A DNA stretch of 53,526 nucleotides from Candidatus Methanoperedens sp. (GTDB taxonomy: Archaea; Halobacteriota; Methanosarcinia; Methanosarcinales; Methanoperedenaceae): NCBI GenBank assembly GCA_028715885.1, contig JAQUQX010000009.1, forward strand, positions 1-53,526, written 5' to 3'. A program made the position numbers and the translations under genes. A model generated the notes under the pieces. That model made no database searches. It had not been told where the DNA came from and saw only the letters and a program-made list of their open reading frames with translations. Shown one piece after another: positions 1 through 7,675 of the stretch (position 1 is its first letter; each line of letters starts with the position of its first letter).

Positions 1-362
1 TTTCTTTCAACAAAGTCAGGGGAAACGAAAAACCCTCTGTATGCGATTTTGTTTCTCGTTTGCCTCAGGTTATCTGCAAGCAAGATTTCCGCATCTGAAA
101 ACCGCGGATAGAATTCCTTCAGATATGCTATCAGCACCTCATGGCTCAGCGTTTTATAACCGTCTATAGCCATCAGAGCCGTCAGCGCTTCCTTTATTAT
201 TTCATAATAATCCTCAACGACGAGGGAGGCAAACTCGCGCCTGCCTTTTAACTCCTCCAGCGCTTTCATCCTGACTTCAATCATGCGAAGTATTGCTGAA
301 GCCATCTGCCTGTCAGGCTTGATTTTTCTGACCTCTTCCTGCGATTCCTTCCAAGATATCAT
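1..362 (-). CDS. HEPN-domain protein, partial (3' end beyond left edge)
   Basis: The frame is open to the left edge; 120 residues are visible from an ATG that overlaps the stop codon of the preceding gene as ATGA, so the two are translationally coupled. The visible part is mostly helical and carries RNKIAY at residues 103-108, resembling the R-N-x-x-x-H motif of HEPN ribonucleases but with Tyr where His is usual. HEPN proteins encoded next to minimal nucleotidyltransferases are known as HepT/MntA-type toxin-antitoxin pairs or as uncharacterised RNA-processing pairs. The missing His makes nuclease activity uncertain. It could instead be a non-toxic substrate-binding HEPN partner of the nucleotidyltransferase. 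Confidence 0.72.
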   Translation of the reverse strand, partial: MISWKESQEEVRKIKPDRQMASAILRMIEVRMKALEELKGRREFASLVVEDYYEIIKEALTALMAIDGYKTLSHEVLIAYLKEFYPRFSDAEILLADNLRQTRNKIAYRGFFVSPDFVER

Positions 363-883
363 TGAAACACCGTAAGATAACCATAGACCACCACGCCATT
401 GACTATGTTGTTTAATAATTCTTTCGGAATTTGCGAAACATTTTCTTCGAAGTGGAGAGATATTTTCCTTTTGAGCGCAGACTCGAATTTTTTTAGCTCG
501 ATTTCTTTTTCTTTTGCAACCACCAGCAGGTCAATGTCGCTTGTTTCTATATCCTCACCCCTGGCGCACGAGCCAAAAAGCACTATAGTGTCGGGCATGA
601 ATTCTTCCGCGAGATAATCAACCAGCTCGGATTCAGACAGTCTGAACAAGATGTCGTTTCTCCTGTAAATCCTGAACAGGTCATTTCTTCCCGAAACATA
701 GCTCTCATAGACCCCTCTTTTCTCTTTTTTGATTAAGCCCTCTTTTTCAAGTTTCTTTACGTGGTTTATCACGGAGGGCATTCCGAGCTTGAGCATCCTT
801 GAAATCTCCCTGAGCTGGAAGTGCCTTGTGGGCTGGTCAAAAAACAGCGTGAGGACGCGATAGGTGGTATATTCTTGTAGCAT
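359..883 (-). CDS. HTH-nucleotidyltransferase (MNT-type) protein
   Basis: 174 residues. Residues 1-60 form a winged helix-turn-helix (MarR/ArsR-like: HFQLREISRMLKLG then a recognition helix), and residues 95-165 form a minimal nucleotidyltransferase with GSCARGE at 104-110 and the S-D-I-D metal-binding pair at 115-118. Fusion of a DNA-binding domain to the MNT domain suggests it represses its own promoter while modifying its HEPN partner. It is the first gene of the pair; its stop overlaps the HEPN start as ATGA. Known MNT antitoxins AMPylate their HEPN toxins; whether this one does so is inference. Confidence 0.82.
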   Translation of the reverse strand: MLQEYTTYRVLTLFFDQPTRHFQLREISRMLKLGMPSVINHVKKLEKEGLIKKEKRGVYESYVSGRNDLFRIYRRNDILFRLSESELVDYLAEEFMPDTIVLFGSCARGEDIETSDIDLLVVAKEKEIELKKFESALKRKISLHFEENVSQIPKELLNNIVNGVVVYGYLTVFQ

Positions 884-916
884 GTGATATTATTTTGTAT
901 CAAGTGATATATAAAG
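884..916 (-). promoter_or_regulatory. Promoter/operator of the MNT-HEPN pair
   Basis: Read on the minus strand, a TATA-like TTTATATATC (907-916) lies about 25-30 bases upstream of the ATG at 883, which fits a nearly leaderless transcript. The heptamer GTGATAT occurs twice on the plus strand, at 884-890 and 904-910, exactly 20 bases (two helical turns) apart, flanking the expected transcription start. These direct repeats could be operator half-sites for the HTH domain of the gene they precede. Confidence 0.45.
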
Positions 917-992
917 TTATCAGTTGCTTCGCTCCATGTTGAACTGTATCCGAAAATGCTTATCTGCCGGACTATGGAGGAGGGAAAGAAAG

Positions 993-1067
993 ATGAAGCT
1001 GCTGACGAAAGAGGAGGAGCTGGCGGGTTTGAATGAGATGATACGCATGGGTGGGGCATTCGATTGA
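993..1067 (+). pseudogene. 24-codon gene remnant with good ribosome binding site
   Basis: ATG at 993 follows a strong GGAGGAGGG eight bases upstream and opens a 24-residue frame beginning MKLLTKEEELAGLNEM and stopping at TGA 1065-1067. The string LLTKEE-LAGLNE is repeated in frame near 1790-1828, where no start or RBS is left. The good RBS plus the abrupt end suggest the truncated front of a larger gene rather than a functional peptide, although a real 24-residue protein cannot be excluded. I do not recognise the family. Confidence 0.35.
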
Positions 1068-1108
1068 GTTATATTCGGAGAGGTTGATGGCGGTGAGGTA
1101 ATGTAAGC

Positions 1109-1399
1109 TTATGCAGTTGCCCTGGATATTATTATCTTTTTATCTTGCACAGCGAAGTTCACTTCTGTTCCTTCTCTTATGGAAAGAGCATCGGCTATTT
1201 CCTTGGGTATCCTGACAGCGATACTGCCTCCGAGGTTGAAGGTTTTGCGCTTGAAAATATCTACAAGCATGTCATGTTCTTTTTCATCTATCCATTCATC
1301 TTTGCACTGGGGGCAGACCTCAACAGTAACCCATACGCCTTTTTCTATCTCCTTACGTTCTTTTCTCATCTCTGTTTCGCATAGGGGGCATTTTGTCAT
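1109..1399 (-). CDS. YgiT-type zinc finger / AbrB-MazE antitoxin-like protein
   Basis: 96 residues. Residues 4-34 hold two CxxC pairs (CPLCE and CPQC), the YgiT/MqsA-type zinc finger, and residues 50-96 form an AbrB/SpoVT swapped-hairpin DNA-binding domain (GGSIAVRIPKEIADALSIREG). This two-domain layout is typical of antitoxins that pair with a small RelE- or DUF4258-type toxin encoded just upstream. A remnant of such a partner ends four bases before this ATG. An AbrB dimer would be expected to bind an inverted repeat, and a perfect one lies at 1646-1670 upstream of the pair. Confidence 0.75.
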   Translation of the reverse strand: MTKCPLCETEMRKERKEIEKGVWVTVEVCPQCKDEWIDEKEHDMLVDIFKRKTFNLGGSIAVRIPKEIADALSIREGTEVNFAVQDKKIIISRATA

Positions 1400-1402
1400 A
1401 TT

Positions 1403-1624
1403 TTATTCCTCTATTGTCAATATATAAATCGTCCCGCTTCTAACGGTGTAAACGAAGCGTATTCTTGCATCTCCAATCTCGCTCTGAATGATCCCAATCT
1501 CTCCATCTTTATTGCACTTTTTTATTTGTTTACCTGTTTTCAGGTAATGCCGCATCAATCGGTTTTCATCTGGAAACGTTCTTTTAATCGATTGGAAGCA
1601 TGTATTTTGTATTTTATGGGAGCT
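1403..1624 (-). pseudogene. Possible toxin partner, truncated at its 5' end
   Basis: A 73-codon open frame ends at TAA 1403-1405, immediately upstream of the zinc-finger/AbrB gene. The first in-frame Met is only at residue 24 (position 1555) and an in-frame TAA at 1625-1627 closes the frame upstream, so a full-length start is missing. The last 40 residues (GDARIRFVYTVRSGTIYILT) resemble the closing beta-strands of RelE/DUF4258-type toxins, which are the usual partners of such antitoxins. Either a 50-residue short form is made from 1555, or the front of the gene has been lost. Family assignment is tentative. Confidence 0.42.
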
Positions 1625-1645
1625 TTATGAAAGTCAATCAATTAG

Positions 1646-1670
1646 TATCAGTATTAATTGGATACTGATA
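1646..1670. promoter_or_regulatory. Perfect inverted repeat, operator candidate
   Basis: TATCAGTAT (1646-1654), seven-base spacer, ATACTGATA (1662-1670): a perfect 9-base inverted repeat in AT-rich DNA just upstream of the toxin-like remnant and its AbrB-type antitoxin gene. Position and symmetry fit an autoregulatory operator for the AbrB domain. It is also weakly usable as a hairpin, but no T-run follows. Confidence 0.45.
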
Positions 1671-2165
1671 GTATATTAATTTATTCTATCGGTTAAGTAA
1701 GGCATCGGCGTGAAAGCTTGAGGGTGATTTGCTTGAATTGCGCCATTCACTTCCCACCCTCATTTCTTTATTCAGCATAAACTCCCTGTCTGCTCACAAA
1801 AGAGGAGGCGCTGGCAGGGTTGAATGAAACCTCTACGTGCAGATACCTACACGTGCAGGCTCGTTCCATAAATAATTTCAGCAAAAACACAATCAGCACC
1901 CACTCTTTCCCCCATACCGTACAGGCTTACGCTATTTTTCTCTGAAAGTAAAATAAAAATAAACCATGATTGAAAATAATCGTAATCGTCGAGGCTTGTC
2001 TGCACATACATTCGCATTGCAGAGGTTTGAGAGTATCGGGGGAAGCTATAAGCTTTGCTGATATTTTTAAAAATGGATACTATTGTATCCCACTAATATA
2101 TAGTATTCTGTATATAGCAATCTTTATATCATGTTGTGTATATTTAGATATACAGGTGATAAATT
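1671..2165. other. Gene-poor stretch with repeat remnants
   Basis: No convincing gene is seen. At 1790-1828 an in-frame LLTKEEALAGLNE repeats the front of the remnant at 993, without a start codon. The octamer ACGTGCAG occurs at 1835-1842 and 1851-1858, 16 bases apart. From about 2090 the DNA becomes very AT-rich with TATA-like strings (for example around 2096-2110 and 2140-2150), which probably include the promoter of the gene at 2166. The rest looks like decayed coding sequence. Confidence 0.5.
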
Positions 2166-2636
2166 ATGAAAATAGGACAATTAATATTTATAATTGTGAT
2201 AGTGTTGTTCGTGGTTATTGTTATTAATAAAACATCAACTCCAGCTCCTAAAGTATCTACTCCCGAAGTGTATGAACCTAAACCTTATTTTGAAGTATCA
2301 CCTACCGCAATAAATGTAACCGATAATCAATTTTCAGGAATTATTGAAATTAACGTTACAAAATTAGATGATATGAAAGTACCAACAAATTTTACTTTGA
2401 AATTTATCTCGTCTAATCCTGAATATGTTTACCCTGTTGATGCAAAATCATATCAAAAAATCTATGAAAGAGGAACCGGAAATCTAACATTAAAAGACTC
2501 GAAAGATATATATGATTTTATAGTTTTTGGTAAAAAAATGTCTGGACAGGATTACTCTCCTTGGAATATAAATATCGAATTGTATTACAACAATACAAAA
2601 ATAAACGAGCGTAGATTAAACGTCACTGTGAGATAA
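2166..2636 (+). CDS. Membrane-anchored extracytoplasmic protein, unknown
   Basis: 156 residues; not recognised. Residues 5-22 form one strongly hydrophobic segment (IGQLIFIIVIVLFVVIVI) that would act as an uncleaved signal anchor, followed by a Pro-rich linker (residues 27-45) and a beta-rich domain of about 110 residues with several N-x-S/T sequons (NVT, NFT, NLT, NNT), which fits an N-glycosylated outward-facing domain. RBS AGGTGAT lies six bases before the ATG. Base composition is much more AT-rich than the neighbouring operon, which together with the decayed flank suggests acquired DNA. It stands alone between the toxin-like remnants and the marker-protein operon. Confidence 0.7.
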   Translation: MKIGQLIFIIVIVLFVVIVINKTSTPAPKVSTPEVYEPKPYFEVSPTAINVTDNQFSGIIEINVTKLDDMKVPTNFTLKFISSNPEYVYPVDAKSYQKIYERGTGNLTLKDSKDIYDFIVFGKKMSGQDYSPWNINIELYYNNTKINERRLNVTVR

Positions 2637-2681
2637 AGCTCGATTTTTATTTATAGACGAACTATTGTTCAAATACGAGTC

Positions 2682-2954
2682 TCACTTCCCCTTCCTCACC
2701 CTCTCCACTTCCTCCTTCCCCGGAATCCGGAGCACAAAACATCCATGGCACGGCTTCACATACGGCATGACGATAAAATCCCCATCCACCGCAATCGGAA
2801 TCGGTGACACTCCTATCAAATAATTATCAAAAATCTTGAAACCCGCATCCACATAATAAATCTCCTTGAAATTCTTCTTTATGTACTCCGCGCACTCCTT
2901 AAAAGAACTGTTGGGCAGCAAAATCTCATAATTCATCTCGTCAATGCAGCCCAT
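2682..2954 (-). CDS. DUF1894 family protein (methanogen-associated)
   Basis: 90 residues; resembles the DUF1894 family, small proteins restricted to methanogens and relatives, of unknown function. Visible features are an early Cys (MGC), ECAEYIKKNF, and a second Cys pair in VKPCHGC near residues 67-71. It is the last gene of an operon with DUF1890 and marker 14. The start at 2954 overlaps DUF1890 by 22 bases; an internal ATG at 2936 would give an ATGA overlap and lose MGCIDE. I kept the longer form because the early Cys looks like part of the family. Family from memory; function unknown. Confidence 0.72.
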   Translation of the reverse strand: MGCIDEMNYEILLPNSSFKECAEYIKKNFKEIYYVDAGFKIFDNYLIGVSPIPIAVDGDFIVMPYVKPCHGCFVLRIPGKEEVERVRKGK

Positions 2955-3385
2955 GACTTCACCCCGTCGATTTGCGCCCGCAGCGGCGTGGGATTATGCA
3001 CAGCCCTTGCTGCAATAATAACCGAATCCCCGCTTGCCTCAATGAGCGGCTCGATTTCCTTCCCGAAGATGACAGCCACGGTCTTTGCTTTTGAGAGGGA
3101 TTTCACTGTGGCAAGATACGATATGCCGCTGTCGCTGTGTATGAACACGAAGCACAGGTCGAAGTCCATTTTTTTCTCGGCAAGCGCGCCGATGCACCTG
3201 TCAAGGTCCATCACTTTTTTGATGTAATGTTTTTCAGGATCTGAATTCAGGAGCAGGCTGATAGCAGCCTTGTTGCCCGCTGATGTAACCTCAAAACCTT
3301 CACTGTTCAATTTATTCGCAATATAAAGCGCCGATGCCGTCTGCACGGGCAGTTCGGGGCATCCCATCAATAGAAGCGCCTTCAT
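2933..3385 (-). CDS. DUF1890 family protein (methanogen-associated)
   Basis: 150 residues resembling DUF1890, a Rossmann-like family found in methanogens. It opens with MKALLLMGCPELPVQ, where the Cys and Pro look like a ligand-binding loop, and has alternating strands and helices throughout (FDLCFVFIHSDSGISYLATVK, AKTVAVIFGKE). The start overlaps the stop of the marker-14 gene as ATGA and the stop overlaps the DUF1894 gene, so all three are probably made together. No biochemical role is known to me; the constant companionship suggests a shared complex or maturation step linked to methane metabolism. Confidence 0.75.
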   Translation of the reverse strand: MKALLLMGCPELPVQTASALYIANKLNSEGFEVTSAGNKAAISLLLNSDPEKHYIKKVMDLDRCIGALAEKKMDFDLCFVFIHSDSGISYLATVKSLSKAKTVAVIFGKEIEPLIEASGDSVIIAARAVHNPTPLRAQIDGVKSWAALTR

Positions 3386-4893
3386 GTTGTGTTCCTCTCT
3401 TTTGATTTCTTATAATATTCGATGCGCTGGTTCAGCACACAGCCGCCTCCCCTTATTCCTCCGATAGGATTTTTCGGTACACCCATCGAGTTCATGCAGC
3501 GCGACATCACAGCCGCGCCGCGCGCCAGCCCGTCGTCCACGAATACCACGTGGTCTTTGGGTTCTTTGAAAATCCCGAGTTTTTCAATGCTATTCAGGAT
3601 CAGGTGAGGTTTGCAGCCAGTGATTGCAGCTCTTCCTGTCAATCCTATGGATGTTTTATCTGAGATGAGGTTATTATCCATACCAAGTTTCACGAGCCTT
3701 TCAACCATCATAGCCGAAACAAGATCAAGTGTAGCAAACATTGTTTTTAATCCGTGCTTTGAGTATATTTCCGAACCAATATCTGTCAGTTCTGGCATAA
3801 GGCTTCCGTTCACGCCCACATCGCATCCGATAAGTATAACACCGATTTCTTTTGCAGCGGCAGGGTCCACGGGCACGCTCCCGTACCTGTCCCTGTCCTC
3901 AGGCACGACTTCAATCGTTATCAGCGCATGAATATCCTTTGCGTATTTTTTAATGACACCACTTTTTGTAAGCCATATAGTTCGTTCTTTGGTGTCATGA
4001 AATAGATCAAGCGCAGCGCCGTATCTTTTATCCACAAGCCCGGTGCCTTTTATAACGGCGTCGGGAATCGCGCCTGCATAACCGCACAGGTTTGCGATAG
4101 TCCTGGCATACGGTATATCGCCATTGGTAATCCGCCCTTTCAGCGTTGTCCCGAAGTCCATGGAAAAAACAGGATTCCTGAAATCCACGCCCGCCCATTT
4201 CGCCCCTTCTTTGATACCCGCTGTTGAAAGTTCCCCTTCCATTTCGTTTGCCACGATTTCCACGCCTGTCGAGCCTACCGGGGGAAGAACGCCGCCTACT
4301 GCGCCTGTGAATACAATCTTGTCAATAAGAGTGTGGTCTTTAAATTTTATGGGTATGTTATCGATGGACATGGCAGGAACCATCTTTTTTGGCGGGATGC
4401 CTGCAATAAGACACCCGTCAGCAAGCGCTTTTATAAATTCCCCGACTTCATGCGGGGAAGAGAAACCCGCAACGACACCGGTTGACCTTACCGCGAAATC
4501 CAGGTCTGTTGTTATATCAAGATTGACAGCGTTATGCGCTTCAAGGAGAGTGTCGCGGACTAATTCCGCAATAGATTCCCGTGTTAGCGATACGCCGCTC
4601 AAGGTGGTGCCGAAAATCCTCTCATCCGGTTTGGGTTTCCTCACGTCGCGGGTCATTTTCACGGTCTTGTTCAAAAGCCGCGTGCGTCCGTCCTTCATGT
4701 TCGTGGCGGTCAGTATGCATTTGGTGGTGGTGTTTCCAACCTCGATGGATGCGACAATAAAATACGAGATGACCTCAGCCATTCTTGGGTCCCCTTTTAG
4801 TTCGGCAGGACGAATGGGCAGGCTTTCCGCTATCCTTGGTTTTGTGCCGAAAAAGCAGCCGAGTATGAATTTAATCGGGTTTTGCATATTCAC
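3382..4893 (-). CDS. Methanogenesis marker protein 14 (DUF2114)
   Basis: 503 residues, matching methanogenesis marker 14, an actin-like ATPase-fold family found almost only in organisms with methyl-coenzyme M reductase. Recognisable features are IEVGNTTTKCILTATN near residues 51-66 (the phosphate-binding strand of the ASKHA fold), FSMDFGTTLKGRI (second phosphate loop) and FVDDGLARGAAVM near the end. It could be an ATP-dependent activase by analogy with BadF-type activators, but that is inference. It overlaps the upstream RNA methyltransferase by 23 bases and the downstream DUF1890 gene by four. A second Met two codons on (MQNPIK) is an alternative start. Confidence 0.82.
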   Translation of the reverse strand: MNMQNPIKFILGCFFGTKPRIAESLPIRPAELKGDPRMAEVISYFIVASIEVGNTTTKCILTATNMKDGRTRLLNKTVKMTRDVRKPKPDERIFGTTLSGVSLTRESIAELVRDTLLEAHNAVNLDITTDLDFAVRSTGVVAGFSSPHEVGEFIKALADGCLIAGIPPKKMVPAMSIDNIPIKFKDHTLIDKIVFTGAVGGVLPPVGSTGVEIVANEMEGELSTAGIKEGAKWAGVDFRNPVFSMDFGTTLKGRITNGDIPYARTIANLCGYAGAIPDAVIKGTGLVDKRYGAALDLFHDTKERTIWLTKSGVIKKYAKDIHALITIEVVPEDRDRYGSVPVDPAAAKEIGVILIGCDVGVNGSLMPELTDIGSEIYSKHGLKTMFATLDLVSAMMVERLVKLGMDNNLISDKTSIGLTGRAAITGCKPHLILNSIEKLGIFKEPKDHVVFVDDGLARGAAVMSRCMNSMGVPKNPIGGIRGGGCVLNQRIEYYKKSKERNTT

Positions 4894-5593
4894 CTGTTCT
4901 CAATTTCCACTGTATGCGGCGCAGTATTCCACGAAGGATCTGGACTTCGCGCCCTGTCAATTCTGCACGTCCTAATATTCTCCGTAGCATAAGTTTTGTC
5001 TTATCTTCTTTATGTTCCTTATATTCGACATCATCAAGCACCTCATCAATGTGCTCATATAAAAGCTCGATATCAGAATGGTCAGCCAGATACCTTTCCC
5101 CGCCCTCAACATCGCTCAACTCGTAAAGCACAACGGCGACCGCATGTGATAGATTCATGCTTGGATATTCCGGGCTTGTAGGGATACTCACAATAATATC
5201 ACACATTTCAAGCTCCTCGTTACTAAGACCGGCGTCCTCCCTCCCGAATACAAGCGAGATGACACCACCTTTTCCCGATAGTTTATCTTTTAACTGTCGC
5301 GGATTATAAGCAGGCATTCTGAAGTGTTTGTTATCGGTTTTCCCGTGAAGTCCTGTCATTCCCACGATGATATTTGAGCCTGCAAGTGCATCTTTAAAGG
5401 ATAATTCAATCCTTGCATTCTCTATTATATCATACGCATGCACCGACATCACGCGGGCAGGCATGTCAAGCTCACATGGGTTCAGGAGGACAAGCTCGCA
5501 AAATCTGAAATTCTTCATTACACGTGCTACCGAGCCTATATTGCCGCTGTACAGGGGTTCCACGAGGACGACACGAAAGGTAAGTGAGGGCAT
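4871..5593 (-). CDS. trmJ: TrmJ-like SPOUT RNA 2'-O-methyltransferase
   Basis: 240 residues. The alpha/beta-knot methyltransferase core shows N-x-G-S/A-V-A-R (GNIGSVARVMKNF at 14-26), the SAM-binding loops LVFGREDAGLSNEE and SIPTSPEYPSMNLSHA in the second half, all typical of the TrmH family subgroup TrmJ, which methylates the ribose of residue 32 in tRNA. A C-terminal helical extension of about 75 residues follows, as in TrmJ. It is the first gene of the operon that continues into marker 14, DUF1890 and DUF1894. The match is good at family level; rRNA as substrate is an alternative. Confidence 0.82.
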   Translation of the reverse strand: MPSLTFRVVLVEPLYSGNIGSVARVMKNFRFCELVLLNPCELDMPARVMSVHAYDIIENARIELSFKDALAGSNIIVGMTGLHGKTDNKHFRMPAYNPRQLKDKLSGKGGVISLVFGREDAGLSNEELEMCDIIVSIPTSPEYPSMNLSHAVAVVLYELSDVEGGERYLADHSDIELLYEHIDEVLDDVEYKEHKEDKTKLMLRRILGRAELTGREVQILRGILRRIQWKLRTGEYAKPD

Positions 5594-5734
5594 GTATTGA
5601 GACTTAATCGTTTTTTGAACACTTTTATGTTTTGCTCACTCTTCATTTTGCGCCTGAGGATTCCCTCCCCCCGGATAATTATTTATGCAAGCATGTATTC
5701 TTTTAATGCAGGAGCGTGTTGCTCCGGAGGAAAT

Positions 5735-6167
5735 ATGGATATCAAGAAAGGTGCGGTAGCAGGATTTTTAGCTGGAATAGCTATGGTGGTGGCAGATATG
5801 GCAGTGTGGGGGCGCAACGCAGGGTTACCTCCTCCCGCTTTACCTGGCAAGCGCTGCGGTATGGAAGCCCATGGAACCGCTGGGCGTATGGCTTGCGCAG
5901 ATGTGGGCTGTGACGATTGCGGATGGTATCCTTTTTGGCATTGTGTACTCAGTGCTCTATAATGGAATTCCGGGGAAGAACAACCTTAATAGAGGACTCA
6001 ACTACGGCGTGATTCTCTGGCTTGTTGGAATTGTTCCCGGTATGGCAGTCACGTACCTTATGATGAATGTGCCAACGCCGATAGTTACTTCATGGCTATT
6101 CGGGGGGCTTATCGACGTGCTTGTGATGGGCGCGGTGCTTGCGGTTATTTATGAGAGGATGAAATAA
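5735..6167 (+). pseudogene. Small four-helix membrane protein, frameshifted
   Basis: A GGAGG Shine-Dalgarno precedes the ATG at 5735. The frame reads MDIKKGAVAGFLAGIAMVVADMAVWG and then breaks. Removing one G from the run of five at 5808-5812 joins it to the frame ending at 6167, giving GATQGYLLPLYLASAAVWKP and a 143-residue protein with four hydrophobic segments and a conserved-looking MEPLGVWLAQMW. Both halves show good coding character, so this is either a sequencing error in a homopolymer or a recent inactivating insertion. Function is not recognised. It is transcribed divergently from the RNA methyltransferase operon. Confidence 0.72.
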
Positions 6168-6294
6168 GCGGTGATTCAGACGTAAAACAGGGCTTATTTT
6201 AAAAGTTTCTTGAATTTTCTAACGGCTTGAGAGGTTGGAGCTGCCTGATCAAAATTTGCAGGGAAAACAATAATCAAAAATCAACTGTCTAATT

Positions 6295-7224
6295 TCAGAA
6301 AAGCTTCGATTCCAGCAGCGTCAGCGACCGTATCCACTCTCCCTTCGCTTCCCTCGTAGTCCCTACGACCAGCCGCTTCATATTCCCGAGCACTTCCACC
6401 ATCCCCCGCGCCTCAATCCTCTCTCCTCCCAGCGCCTGCCCCGCATACGTATGGGTATAGGACAGCACGTAGCTTATCTCAGGATGATCTGTTTTATAAA
6501 TTGCAGGGCTATCAAATGCAAAATCCGCATTCGTCACGGTCGCCTCGATTGTCCGAACGCCTGTATCCCGCCCCCGCTGGCATGGCGCAATATCCTCCCA
6601 GTCCCGGACGTACAGGAGGTCAAAATACGTATCCCCTACCATGCCCCTGTTTCCCTTCCTGGTTTCGTGGACAAGGAATTCATCAAAAGACAGCTCTGGC
6701 TTGCGTTTCTTATAAATATCCCGCCACATTTCATCGCTTATCTCCGTGATAGGATTTTTTTCTTTCTTGGCGCGCCCGATAATATCCCGCGCAATGAACC
6801 ATGACCTTCCGTACACAATGAAATCAATGTCCGACGACTCGTTTTCAAGACCTGCGAGCAATGAACCCGTCACCCCCATTTTGTCAAGGGACACGGTTTT
6901 TTGAAGCGCGCTCACTATCGCCTTTACCTTGTTGTTTTTCTCAACAAGCATCGGCAATTTCTTGTCGGGCGCGAGTATCTCTTTAACCGAATCCCAGGGC
7001 ACTATATGGACATCGCCCAACCATTCCGGGCGGGCGGTCTTCATAAACCTAAACGCCTCATCGAAATCCAGTTTCCTGTATTTCTTATGCGTGCCTCTTT
7101 CACCCATCGGGTCGGGTACGTACCTGAGAATCGAACGGATGCCTCCTTCATGGCAATAATCCGCCACAGCAAATATCCAGTCGTCGTGTGTAATTATAAA
7201 ATCCCGCAGGCGTGTTCTGGGCAT
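6295..7224 (-). CDS. Archaeal nucleotidyltransferase-domain protein (COG1665-like)
   Basis: 309 residues. The middle holds a nucleotidyltransferase signature GVTGSLLAGLENESSDID (about residues 117-134), with the D-x-D pair needed for metal binding followed by FIVYG. The N-terminal third (RDFIITHDDWIFAVADYCHE and a HKKYRKL stretch) is characteristic of an archaeal family annotated only as predicted nucleotidyltransferase. The C-terminal 90 residues look like a beta-barrel RNA-binding extension. Substrate is unknown. It is a single gene with its own TATA box and seems to be transcribed almost without leader. Confidence 0.72.
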   Translation of the reverse strand: MPRTRLRDFIITHDDWIFAVADYCHEGGIRSILRYVPDPMGERGTHKKYRKLDFDEAFRFMKTARPEWLGDVHIVPWDSVKEILAPDKKLPMLVEKNNKVKAIVSALQKTVSLDKMGVTGSLLAGLENESSDIDFIVYGRSWFIARDIIGRAKKEKNPITEISDEMWRDIYKKRKPELSFDEFLVHETRKGNRGMVGDTYFDLLYVRDWEDIAPCQRGRDTGVRTIEATVTNADFAFDSPAIYKTDHPEISYVLSYTHTYAGQALGGERIEARGMVEVLGNMKRLVVGTTREAKGEWIRSLTLLESKLF

Positions 7225-7245
7225 GATTTACTCTACTGAATCAGG

Positions 7246-7255
7246 TTTATATAAA
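7246..7255 (-). promoter_or_regulatory. TATA box of the nucleotidyltransferase gene
   Basis: TTTATATAAA, a self-complementary archaeal TATA box, is centred 26 bases upstream of the ATG at 7224. That spacing puts the transcription start at or within a few bases of the start codon. Confidence 0.6.
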
Positions 7256-7448
7256 GAATATGCATCTATTGCCCCTACATTTCCTAAATTTTATTTAATT
7301 TTAGCAAAGTTTTATATATTCTAAAAATAGTAAACACTTAGATTTGAAGCTGTTTTGGCAGCAAAATTTACGGCAGTAAAAAGTTTAACTATTTCTGCGG
7401 TTATGTATGCCATGCCAGATGATAATCAAATGTTAAGGATGTGTAATA

Positions 7449-7655
7449 GTGGCAGAATATCAGGAAAGAAATGCCCCGGTAACAGTCGGGCAAACGTATG
7501 ACGTATCGATTACAGACATAGCAAAAGAAGGCGACGGCATCGCCAGGATAGAAGGTTTTGTTATCTTCGTGCCGGCGACAAAAGTCGGAGATAACGTTAA
7601 GATAAAGGTAAATAAGGTAATGCGAAAATTCGCAATTGCAGAGAAAGTAGAATAA
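7449..7655 (+). CDS. TRAM-domain RNA-binding protein
   Basis: 68 residues, nearly all one TRAM domain: VGQTYDVSITDIAKEGDGIA and VFVPATKVGDNVKIKVNKVM, a five-stranded beta-barrel that binds RNA. Free-standing TRAM proteins are common in methanogens and haloarchaea; in Methanosarcinales they are known as RNA chaperones, some cold-responsive. The start is GTG at 7449. A TATA-like TTTTATATATTC lies near 7309-7320, leaving a leader of about 100 bases, which is long for an archaeal gene and might contribute to regulation. Confidence 0.87.
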   Translation: MAEYQERNAPVTVGQTYDVSITDIAKEGDGIARIEGFVIFVPATKVGDNVKIKVNKVMRKFAIAEKVE

Positions 7656-7675
7656 TTTTTTTTCTACTTTAATTC

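Noticed and set aside
1970-2227. 85-codon plus-strand open frame before the anchored protein
   Set aside because: Its composition follows the AT-rich spacer, it overlaps the well-supported gene at 2166 in another frame, and has no RBS.
4124-4975. 283-codon open frame on the plus strand
   Set aside because: Fully antisense to the marker-14 gene; a shadow caused by that gene's codon bias, with Ser/Pro-rich unlikely protein content.
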